Part shown: positions 1 to 7,672 of the stretch, one piece after another
How the letters are laid out: every line of letters starts with the position of its first letter
Numbering within the stretch: the stretch's first letter is position 1
From: Pleurotus ostreatus/Saccharomyces cerevisiae fusant
Taxonomy: Eukaryota > Opisthokonta
Length of the DNA: 10,649 nucleotides
Assembly: GCA_024196135.1 (NCBI GenBank)
Contig: JAMQCK010001222.1
Span: 1 to 10,649 of the forward strand
Reading direction: 5' to 3'
Notes under the pieces: model-generated
Seen by the model: only the letters and a program-made list of their open reading frames with translations
The model's database searches: none
What the model was told of the DNA's origin: nothing
Translations under genes and position numbers: made by a program

Positions 1-730
1 CTGGTGCTGTCCAGTCCGAACTGCGGTCTGCATTTTGATCATTGCGGGTGCGCGACGCGGGGCGCGTGGCCGGAGGAGTTGAGAGCACGGGGTGTTCTCG
101 TAGATCAGGTCCCTTGCAAGAGCGTCCAGTCGGAATGGAATTGCCCGAGGGACGATTGAGATGATATCGCTGTCGAACAAGCGCGCTCCTGGGGGGAGGA
201 GCGTTGCTCACGCAGCTTGCATCAAGTGTATAGTTGAGTTGATTCGATTTTATATGGCTATATGGGTCATACACGGACAACATATCAATACATGAAGCGG
301 CGTATGCATGGGGGAGAGCAAGCGCAAGAAAGGGAGCATTGCATGTACAGATCAAAGAGATGCAATATTGATACAACTATACACAGTTACTAACATCTAC
401 TTGGCGTTCTTTCCTGGTCCTCAAGGACCACATATGGTCACATTTACAACTATCTACGACGATGCGACTTCTCACCCCCTCAAACACCTTTTCGCATTTG
501 TGCGGACTATTGGCAATTTGTCCTTTTTGTTAAGTAAACTGTTTTTGATTTCTGTCCCCCCCAAAAAAAAAACAGGCGCGCATAGAAAGAGACGAAACGA
601 GTACAGGGACGCTGCTGGTGTTCGGCATCTTCCGGACCAACTGTGACGATCCCCTATTCTGCGCTTGGTCCTTCCTCACCTATACGACTACTCCCTTCGC
701 CGACGCCTCCTGCTTTCTGACAAGACGCGC
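1..730. other. Left-edge region without a confident gene
   Basis: No gene can be assigned here. Both strands are open at the left edge. On the minus strand a frame runs from about 207 to 1 without a stop (69 codons, including residues LDALARDLIYENTPCSQLL), and a CCCCCCAG that could be a 3' splice site lies just inside its upstream end. On the plus strand a frame runs from 1 to a TGA at 157-159. Either could be the end of a neighbouring gene or chance in GC-rich DNA, and I recognise neither. From about 225 the sequence is more AT-rich (TTTTATATGGCTATATGG around 247-264), as expected of intergenic DNA upstream of the kinase-like gene at 731. A C7A10 homopolymer junction followed by CAG lies at 556-575, and a short perfect hairpin (TGGTCC/GGACCA) at 415-430. 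Confidence 0.4.
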
Positions 731-1603
731 ATGGATGATTCTGCAATGCGCATGTTTGCCGCGGGGGAGCAAGTTACCCTCGCCACCGACAACGGGCAGC
801 GGCTTGTCTTCACCATCGACCGCCCGTTCACGCCTTTTACGAAGAGCGTCGCAGTTCTTGCACGCTGCGCCGAGCTTTCATCCGCGCCAGTGGTAGTCAA
901 GATTTTCGACCCGCGCTTTCTCGACGAACGCCTTCCGATGAAGTACCGGCGTGCGCGTCCGTGGTCGCTCAAAGCTGAGCGTGCAGCGCTGGACATTCAT
1001 GCCTACGATGAGAATGAGGTGTGGGAGGACGAGCCAGCGGAGGACGACGTCAAGGGGCAAGCAGAACGCGCGGCGCTTTTTGAGGCGCATTTCAGACGCC
1101 TCTCAACAGAATGTTTCGCGTCCGAGCGCGGTGCGTACGCTCGAGTGCAAGGTTTGCAACGTGACACCCTTCCGCGCCTCCTAGCGATTGGAAAAGTCGT
1201 CCCACCAGACGAGCGCACCTTCCATCCTCCCGCGCTCGTGCTGGAGTACGTGGAGGGGACTACATTCGACGACACACCTTTGGAAGCCTTCACTCCCAAC
1301 GTTTGCACTAAGCTCGTGCACACCGCGGACAGCTTCGCCAAGCTTGGCGTCTCGCACAACGACGTCAACGTCAACAACGTGCTCATCGGTTCCAAACGGG
1401 TGGTCTTCATCGACTTTGGCTGCGCCGCGTTGCGGCGGCTCGATCAAGACGATGAGAGCTGGAGCCACAATGTGCGGTATGGGAGTGATGGGAGGAGGAT
1501 GCGGATATTTCTGAAAGAGAAGGGCGTCACCGGTATGGACGAGTTGCTACAGATTTCGGGCAGCTACACGGTGAGCCGCAGACGTGAGGATGTTGCAACA
1601 TGA
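731..1603 (+). CDS. Protein-kinase-like fold protein, copy 1
   Basis: This is an intronless reading frame of 290 aa whose first in-frame ATG is at 731; the frame is open upstream but without another ATG. It has the landmarks of a protein-kinase-like fold: a candidate beta-3 lysine K57 in VVVKIFD, a candidate alpha-C glutamate E132 in ASERGAY, a hinge-like ALVLEYVEG (about 168-176), a catalytic loop HNDVNVNN with D211 and N216, and a DFG at 228-230 in VVFIDFG. The catalytic-loop lysine of canonical Ser/Thr kinases is replaced, and the N-lobe has no clear glycine-rich loop, so the substrate (protein or small molecule) cannot be predicted. It is paralogous to the gene at 7673-8569: 35 of 48 residues are identical over residues 20-67 of both, and KGVTGMD is shared near the C-terminus. 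No signal peptide or membrane segment is seen. It converges on the VIT/VWA gene. Kinase-fold assignment is fairly secure; specific function is unknown. Confidence 0.8.
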   Translation: MDDSAMRMFAAGEQVTLATDNGQRLVFTIDRPFTPFTKSVAVLARCAELSSAPVVVKIFDPRFLDERLPMKYRRARPWSLKAERAALDIHAYDENEVWEDEPAEDDVKGQAERAALFEAHFRRLSTECFASERGAYARVQGLQRDTLPRLLAIGKVVPPDERTFHPPALVLEYVEGTTFDDTPLEAFTPNVCTKLVHTADSFAKLGVSHNDVNVNNVLIGSKRVVFIDFGCAALRRLDQDDESWSHNVRYGSDGRRMRIFLKEKGVTGMDELLQISGSYTVSRRREDVAT

Positions 1604-1700
1604 GCGCATGAGCGTAGCTGCTCGTCTCGTCTATCAAAACACTGTAAACATGTATAACTCCAGATGTCCATCGTACTCCCCGAACAGAGCTTCAAAACAA

Positions 1701-1706
1701 AATAAA
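1701..1706 (+). promoter_or_regulatory. Candidate polyadenylation signal AATAAA
   Basis: A canonical AATAAA lies about 100 nt after the stop of the kinase-like gene, inside the 131-nt gap between the two convergent genes. A TGTAAACATGTATA stretch at 1643-1656 precedes it and is the kind of UGUA-containing sequence found upstream of poly(A) sites. The assignment rests on motif and position only. The opposite-strand VIT/VWA gene has no AATAAA in this gap, so its 3' end is undefined. Confidence 0.35.
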
Positions 1707-1734
1707 TATGCTGCCACCGTCCTGATGATGTTGC

Positions 1735-4700
1735 CTAAAGTACAATCACCTCCCTCCTTGCGATCACCGCCCGCGCCTTCTCCAACACCTTCCGCCAATT
1801 CCTCTCCCTCCGCATCAGCACCTCCATCGGCTTCGCCAAAAAATCATCCCTCAGCTCCCCCTGATCCTCCATCTGCGCCTCCAGCCACGCCACCGCCAGC
1901 GCCGTCGCCCACACTGTGCGGTCTATCCCTCTGCCTTCCACCGCGTCCACCGCCGCGCCGCCGACGATGTCGCGGAAAGTGCGGTCGGGCGTGAAGGACC
2001 CGTCGAAGGCCTGCTGCAGGACGAGCTGGAGGATGAGGTTGTCGACGGGCGGTGGGGTCCGTGGGCGGGGTGGGGGCGCGGGGGGTGTGGGGCGGAAGCG
2101 GAGCTGGGGGGAGGGCGCGCGGGCGAGGGTGCGGTCGTCGGAAGAGAGTGCGGGTCGCCTTCGCGAGCGCCGTGGGGTGCTGGTGTGCTCGGACCAGCTG
2201 CTCCAGCTGTAGTAGCTCTCGAGGCTGCTGAGGGTGGTGAAGGTTTGAGTGCCCGAGGTTTGAGATGCTGCGTCGTCTATGGGAGCATCCTCAGCCGCTC
2301 CATCGGCGGATGGAGGGTAAGCTCCAGGCGCTACGAGTGTCGGGTCGACGTCCCAGGCGGGTTCTGTCGTATCCGAGTGGTGGCGCCTGCGAAGCCAAGG
2401 GAAGATCGATCCAAGTAATGAGCGCAGTCCCGACCGAGTGGATGCCGCGTCCGGGTCAGACTCGGGGGACTGGCCAAGGGGAGGCGAGCTCGGCTCGTAC
2501 CCAGGCGACGTGACCCCCGACACCGACGACCCAGTCTCCGTAACTGACTCTTCCTCATACTCTTCCCCAGCCAGCCCGTCATTCGCCCTCACCGCCACAA
2601 ACGATGTATGCCTCGACGCCAGCTGATACGTCTCGCCCAGCCGGATGATATCCTGCTTCGCGTCTCCCCAGTCCATATTCGGACCCATTCCCACCGCACT
2701 CGGACCCATCGTTACCACCTTCCCCTCCTGCAGATCCTGAATCAGCCGCCACGCCCCGAGCGTGTGCACCACCGGCAGCCCGGCGTACTCCTTGATCTGC
2801 ACCTCCTTCACCGGCACGGCGATGTTCACCGTCTCGCGCGAGCCGTTCGAGCCTTGGTGGAGGGTCATTCGGAGCACGACCTCTCGGGGCGCGAACGATC
2901 TGCGAAGGGCGATGATGGCAAAGACGTGCATCCTGTTTCCTGCGTGTACCGTCCGAATGACGCTCGGCGATTGCTGGACCGTTGGCCAGGGGTGGTGTAT
3001 GGTCTTTGTCACTGTCTGATCCATCGATGCCATCCCTCTCGCCGTCGTCGGTCTATCAAAGTCCACCCCATTCGGCGCCAGGTACTCCGCCGGCACGCCC
3101 CAATCAATCGACACCTCCTCAACCCTCGGTGCCCTTCCCGCGCGGAACAGCCTTGCGCACTTCGCCATAATACCCTCGACGTGCTGCGCGTACAAAAAGA
3201 TGCCGTCGCCCGCTCTTGCGATGCCCTCGCACATATCGGTGGAGACGCTCTTGCTGATGCCGAGGCAGTAGACGTTGAGGCGGGCATAGGAGGGCGCGGA
3301 GGAGACGGCGGCGCGGACGACCTCGATGGAGGCGTCTTTGTCGTAGGCCTGGGGGTGGTGAGTAAGAGGAAGGGGGAAGGGGGGTAGGGGAGGGAGATGA
3401 AGGACTCACGGAACCGTCGGTTAGGACGAAGACGGATGTTGGGTGTGATTCTTGGCGGGAGGCGAAGACGTTTTCCAGTGCCTCTCGTATTTGCGTGCCG
3501 CCGTAATTCGCACGCATGGATCGAACGTGCTCCATCTGTATCATAACCGTCAGTATCTTTCTTCTGGCAAACTGACAAGATAGCACCCACAGCCTCATCC
3601 AGTGTTCCCTCATCATAGGGCCGACTCCTCAACCACAGCGAATCTGAATGCCCCCCAAAGCTGAAGATGTTGAAGTACGTCCCCTGCGCCGGCAGCATCA
3701 ACAGCAACACCTCCAGCGTCTTCTTCGCCGTCTCGATCGGCTTATTCCCATCCTCGCCCATGCTCCCACTCCGATCTACCAGAAAGATAAACTCCCGCCT
3801 TGACCCCGGCCCCGGCATCAGCGGCACCCTTGGCACCAGCACCAGCTGCAGCGCCAGAGTCCGCAGGTGTCTGTCCGTCGGATGCCTCCCCAGCTCTGCG
3901 AAGCAGCGCGACTCCCCGAGGCCCTCCGCGCGCACCACGAGCACGAAGTCGCGGTCGAGGAAGTCGGCGGAGCGATATTTTGCGGTGATGCGCCGGCGCG
4001 AGGCGCGCCCGCGGTCGGTCTCGTAGGGCCGGAGGCGGAGGTCGGCGGGGTGGCTGGGGGAGCGGACGGAGATGAGCTTGCCGCGGGCGAGGACGTCGAC
4101 GCTAATGCGGACGCGGACGTCGGTGGAGGGGTGGGTGGCGTCGGATAGGCCGGCGGGGAGCTTGCCGTAGCGCTCGGCGATGCGCATGGGGAGGTGGAGG
4201 CGGACGTCGGAGGCGGACTCTTCGCTGAGGAGGCTGGTCACGTACTGGGTAGGGGTGAGTATTATGCAGATGATGACCGGGGTGCCACGTACGACTATCT
4301 GCACGGCGACCTGATCGCGTGCAGGTATAGAGCCTACGGAAATGGTGAAGACTACGATTCTGTCAGTAACGGTGTTACATGCATGGCGGTATCGAACTTA
4401 CTATCGTCCGTCACATACTCCAGCAGACCAGCGTCTTCGCCTGCTGATACTGCGCGCTCGAAATCTACGCGAGCCTGCTCCCTTTCGCGCGCCACCGCCT
4501 GGATCTTCCGTCCATCGGACGTCCTTATCATCTCGAACGCGCATACAGCCGCGCCTGCAGGTACGGGGAAGCAGTACTTCGCTCTTGCAGTCGGGTGCTC
4601 CGACGGATTGCTGTAGATCTGCTTGACCGTGACTCGTGCCGAGACTGCAAGTCGTTCAGCAGGACACTCCACGATCGTGACGACCTCTACACACCATCCA

Positions 4701-4791
4701 ACACGACCGCACGCGCCCTGACCTCCTCCAGCGGTAGTCGTACGCGCTGCTTGTTCGACGCATTGTATATGATCCCATTCGGGCCCGACAT
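1735..4791 (-). CDS. VIT and von Willebrand factor A domain protein
   Basis: I read this as six exons: 4791-4695, 4644-4402, 4351-4293, 4244-3591, 3535-3410 and 3348-1735. The introns are 50, 50, 48, 55 and 61 nt, and together the exons encode 930 aa. The start MSGPNGIIYNASNK leads straight into a VIT domain (about 1-165: VSARVTVKQIYSNPSE, KYCFPVPAGAAVCAFEM, IFTISVGSIP, then RIAERYG). A VWA domain (about 284-450) follows with a complete metal-binding MIDAS: D290/S292/S294 in FLVDRSGSM, T365 in NYGGT and D391 in LTDGS. Residues 652-829 are a low-complexity acidic, Ser- and Pro-rich linker. A conserved-looking C-terminal segment (830-930, including QQAFDGSF and WATALAVAWLE) ends the protein. 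The order VIT-VWA resembles VWA5A, PARP4 and inter-alpha-trypsin inhibitor heavy chains, but no signal peptide is present, so an intracellular protein-binding role is inferred. Its function in fungi is not established to my knowledge. The splice junctions are predicted from GT-AG sites and from continuity of the VIT and VWA motifs. Confidence 0.88.
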
Positions 4792-5976
4792 AGTACGAGG
4801 GAAGGTTATGGCGCTTGTTGAGCGTAGCCCGCCGGGAATGGCTAGTGCGCGTCACTTGACGTGCGCGAGTACCGCGTAAACGGCGTGGTGGCCTCGAGGG
4901 CCGTGGGAGAGGCGTATATGAGCATCGGCGTACGTGGAAACGAGGACGACGTCTCGATGGTGGTCGACTGTCGCGGGATGCACTGCGATGGCTGATCGGA
5001 TTGTCATCGCGTATCAGACACGTGCGGTGAGTGTCTCGTTGTCTGCAGTCTGACCTTAGCTTGTGCGCTCTATACTTCCCAAAGCGAGGAGCATGTTAGG
5101 CTTTCAAATGGTTCCTTCCCTGTCCTCTAGTTGGAAAGATTCAGGCTTTGGAGGGCGCCGCGAGCGGGTATATGCGCGTTTATAGTCGCGCGCCACGTCC
5201 TCAAAGGTCCCTGTCAGTATCGTAGGTCATAGTTCGCCGGATTGACCTGTTACATACCGTCGCTCTCGTTCATTCTGCATTCTTGCATCGGGCGTGCAGT
5301 GAACATGAGCGAAAAGACGTACGTTGGCATGCTCGCAGACTCAGCAGAGATGGCTTGACACACGTGCTCAGGCAAGAGGTAGTATGTGTGATATTCACGG
5401 CATCGGGGGACCAGCGCAAAGAACTTTGGGACCCATCGACGCACATGGAAGCCCGGGACAAGATGGTTATTCTTGTTTGGTTTAGTTGGTGATGCGGAGG
5501 TATGTCTCGTGATCGCTTCAATATGTGGCGTCGCCAAGGGTGCCCGATCGCGCTGCTGCTTGTTCGCCGTCCACAATGTCCGACTCGTCCTAACATCTCG
5601 TCGAGCGCGACGATCTATAGAACCTCTGCGTCTCATTTAGTGTGTCTGCCGTTGCTGGCTCAGTTCAAGCAAACAGAAGCGCTATCTGCCCTCAACGATC
5701 TCGCAGAGGTGCTCGCATGAGATTCTTGAGTATGCTGGCCTCGGGGTTCGTCGACATCGCTGTCGCTCAGAGCACGAGCGGAAACCAACTGTTACTTTGG
5801 CGCTGAGTCCGATCTCGATCCTTCCGAGTACTCACTTGGACAGGTCGTCGTCAGAGTGCGCGCCACAACGTCACCTCGGCTATCGTCAGCGATGACACCG
5901 CTCCGTCCCCACTCGAGTACAAAAGCCCTCCCCCATCCTCCCCCCCACTAATCATCCATCTCATATCACACCCACA
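4792..5976. other. 1.2-kb gap with no secure gene
   Basis: This stretch separates the divergent VIT/VWA and SDR genes and should hold both promoters. It contains many short frames, none recognisable. On the minus strand, 5007-4852 encodes 51 codons (starting MTIRSAIAVHPATV), but the plus strand of the same DNA is also open from 4846 to a TGA at 4996-4998, so neither is trustworthy. A possible small spliced minus-strand gene lies at 5273-5104. The minus strand at about 5180-5200 reads CGCGACTATAAACGCG, a TATA-like element in a near-palindromic GC context. No tRNA or inverted-repeat element was noticed. Confidence 0.4.
5917..5950 (+). promoter_or_regulatory. Candidate core promoter of the SDR gene
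   Basis: A TACAAAAG sequence at about 5917-5924, roughly 55 nt before the ATG, is followed by a pyrimidine tract (CCCTCCCCCATCCTCCCCCC). A TATA-like box followed by a CT-rich tract just upstream of the coding start is a common arrangement in highly expressed filamentous-fungal genes. The leader then runs as CATCTCATATCACACCCACA directly into ATG, with A at -3. Motif-based only. Confidence 0.35.
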
Positions 5977-6980
5977 ATGTCCTCCCAATACCAGAAAGGC
6001 CACCTCCCCGACCCCTCTCAGGAGCAGAAGCCGCCCGGCCATCAGTACAAGATGGACCCCGCGCCCGCCTCCACCCAGCTGCCCACCGAGGACGGCGGGT
6101 ACCAGACCTACCGCGCCGCGGGCAAGCTCGAAGGCAAGCGCGCTTTGATTACAGGCGGTGACAGCGGCATCGGGCGCGCGACCGCGCTGCTGTTCGCGAT
6201 GGAGGGCGCGGACGTGTCGATCGTGTACCTCGCGGAGGAAGAGCGCGACGCACAGGATACGCGGAAGCAGGTGGAGGAGAAGGGGCGGAAGTGCGTGTGT
6301 ATTCAGGCGGATTTGACGAAGGCGGAGGAGTGTAGGAAGGCGGTGGAGGAGACGGTGAAGGAGCTGGGTGGGATTGAGATTTTGGTGAATAATGCGGCGT
6401 ACCAGATGGTGCAGGACTCGATTGATCAGTTGAGCGAGTGCGTATCGCGGCGTCGTAGGGTATGTATGCAACGACTGACTCTACCACAGAGAACAATGGG
6501 ACCTCACCTTCAAGACCAACATCTACGCGTACTACTACATGGCAAAGTACGCCCTCCCACACCTCCGCAAGACCAAAGGCGCGACCATCATCAACATGAC
6601 CTCGGTAAACCACTACATCGGCCGCGCCGATCTCCTCGACTACACCTCCACCAAGGGCGCCATCGTTGCCTTCACGCGCGCTCTCTCCAACCAGGTCGTC
6701 GGCGACGGCATCCGCGTGAACGCTATCGCGCCAGGCCCGGTGTGGACACCGCTTGTCGTGTCGACGATGGGCAAGGAGAACCTCGAGCAGTTCAATGCGA
6801 CGCCGATGGGGAGGCCTGGGCAGGTGAGCAAAGTAATGGAATGTGTTGCCACAGAGGATTCACCCGAGTTTTCAGCCCACCGAGATTGCGACATGCTGCG
6901 TCTTCCTGGCTAGCCAGGACAGCAGCTTCATCAGTGGCTCGACTCTGCATCCGAACGGCGGGACGATGGTCAATGGTTGA
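5977..6980 (+). CDS. Short-chain dehydrogenase/reductase, YghA-like
   Basis: Three exons (5977-6437, 6490-6823, 6876-6980) with two 52-nt introns encode 299 aa. The classical SDR signature is complete: nucleotide-binding TGGDSGIG at 59-66, NNAA at 138-141, structural N164 in FKTNIY, and catalytic S192, Y205 and K209 (NMTSVNHY ... DYTSTKG), with the usual 13-residue Ser-Tyr spacing. PGPV follows the active site, as in the family. The roughly 50-residue N-terminal extension (SQEQKPPGHQYKMDPAP) resembles the subgroup holding bacterial YghA and plant glucose/ribitol dehydrogenase homologues, which act on sugars, polyols or aldehydes with NAD(P)H. The natural substrate cannot be read from sequence. 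There is no secretion signal, so a cytosolic location is inferred. The start is supported by AAT-free good context (ACAATGTCC) and matching length. Intron 1 has a CTGAC branch motif. Splicing restores LSEEQWDLTFKTN and GRPGQPTEIATCCVFLAS, which fits the family well. Confidence 0.93.
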
Positions 6981-7110
6981 AGTCCGCATACTCATTGAAC
7001 ATCCATTTGTACATGTACTTCACTGTAACGCGTCTTCGGCTTCAGAGATGGTCGACGTGGACATGGAAGAAAGAGACTCGCCCAACAAAAAGGACAACTT
7101 GTGTCCTTTA
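6981..7110. other. 3' flank of the SDR gene
   Basis: This is non-coding sequence after the SDR stop. It contains the palindrome GTACATGTAC at 7009-7018, whose UGUA units could belong to the 3'-end processing signal. At 7089-7109 there is a hairpin with a perfect 8-bp stem (AAAGGACA/TGTCCTTT) and a 5-nt loop. It ends inside the TTA that borders the adjacent mobile element. Confidence 0.4.
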
Positions 7111-7287
7111 GGGCCTGTTCGGGAAAAAGAAACACGTCATAGTCAGCGAACTTATGCGACTTACCTGCCTTTGAAGGCAAGTAAGTCAGGTCTCGACCGG
7201 TCGAAAGTTCGCCGATCTTCGTCAACCTGCCTTGTAAGGCAAGTAAGTCGGCTAACTTCGACGTATTTCTTTTTCCCGAACAGGCCC
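7111..7287. mobile_element. Fold-back MITE, PIF/Harbinger (Tourist-like) type
   Basis: The element is 177 bp and bounded by terminal inverted repeats that begin GGGCCTGTTCGGG. The first 22 bp are identical at both ends, and the match extends to 37 bp with four mismatches. The element is flanked on both sides by TTA (7108-7110 and 7288-7290), a likely 3-bp target-site duplication. A 3-bp TTA/TAA duplication with GGGCCTGTT-type ends is typical of PIF/Harbinger-derived MITEs. After a 9-bp indel the pairing resumes with CGACTTAC(C/T)TGCCTT, so most of the element can fold back on itself around a central GACCGGTC. It has no coding capacity and would need a transposase in trans. The identical 22-bp ends and intact TTA suggest a fairly recent insertion. 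Confidence 0.85.
7163..7249. repeat. Paired 25-bp repeats inside the MITE
   Basis: Two 25-bp direct copies (7163-7187 and 7225-7249) start ACCTGCCTT and end AAGGCAAGTAAGTC, differing at only two central bases (TG versus GT). Each copy is itself an imperfect palindrome. They could be subterminal binding sites for a transposase or simply a product of the element's fold-back symmetry. Confidence 0.75.
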
Positions 7288-7623
7288 TTACGGAATTAAT
7301 ATTTGAACCCGTTGTTTCTCACGTCGCCTTGTCTGTTGAGGATCTTGGCGCAGACCAGCTTTCCCCCTCATCCAGGCAACTCCCTGGGAATGCAAAGGCG
7401 GGGTACTCGCTGCTGCGATGATGGTGATGGTACGCACGAAGTCATTGACTGTATTTTGGACTTTCTTTTGGCCCGGAGGGTTAGTGACGGTGTTGACAAG
7501 GTTTTTGAGAGTGGTACGGAAGGGACGGCGGGGCTTGTAGTGGTTGGATGAATGAAGCAACAGTGTCGGGTTACGCCTGTAGAGGTATCTGAAGCCATAG
7601 AACCAACCCGTCGGTGGCAGCAT
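7288..7623 (-). CDS. Doubtful small ORF, 111 aa
   Basis: An ATG-initiated frame of 111 codons lies 50 nt downstream of the kinase-like gene on the same strand. The predicted protein is basic and rich in Asn, Thr, Pro and Arg (starts MLPPTGWFYGFRYLYRRNP, contains HYKPRRPFRTTLKNLVNTV) and matches nothing I recognise. The first 60 codons favour C in the third position, which argues weakly for coding. A GTGCGT ... CCCAG pair at 7437-7384 could be a 54-nt in-frame intron, though without a clear branch site. The stop TAA coincides exactly with the TTA bordering the MITE. It could equally be part of the 3' UTR of the kinase-like gene. Confidence 0.3.
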   Translation of the reverse strand: MLPPTGWFYGFRYLYRRNPTLLLHSSNHYKPRRPFRTTLKNLVNTVTNPPGQKKVQNTVNDFVRTITIIAAASTPPLHSQGVAWMRGKAGLRQDPQQTRRREKQRVQILIP

Positions 7624-7672
7624 GGTATGTGTGACGCGTCACGCAGTCACGGTTGAAGTCAAGATCACGGTT

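Noticed and set aside
556..575. C7A10 run followed by CAG as a 3' splice site or slippage site
   Set aside because: No convincing donor or coding frame surrounds it. It is probably a plain intergenic homopolymer.
308..646. Plus-strand frame of 112 codons upstream of kinase-like copy 1
   Set aside because: It spans the homopolymer run and AT-rich intergenic sequence, has no recognisable motif, and its composition is unlike the neighbouring genes.
665..730. A longer N-terminus for kinase-like copy 1
   Set aside because: The frame is open from 665 but begins with TTG. The first ATG is 731 and it matches the start of the paralogue.
2608..3387. Long plus-strand frame (259 codons) opposite the VIT/VWA gene
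   Set aside because: It lies entirely antisense to a well-supported exon. Its composition (Arg, His and Pro-rich) is what the reverse complement of GC-rich coding DNA gives.
4352..4855. Unspliced minus-strand frame starting upstream of the VIT domain
   Set aside because: It would read through the 4694-4645 intron and insert about 17 residues before VSARVTVKQ. Splicing gives a continuous VIT domain and a better start at 4791.
4852..5007. A 51-codon minus-strand frame that could be spliced in frame onto the VIT/VWA start as an N-terminal extension
   Set aside because: The needed donor (GTGACG) is poor, the opposite strand is equally open, and the MSGPNGIIYN start already fits the usual beginning of fungal VIT proteins as I know them.
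5851..6471. Minus-strand frame of 206 codons over the SDR start and first exon
   Set aside because: It is antisense to the SDR coding exon and has a low-complexity Leu, His and Arg composition without recognisable motifs.
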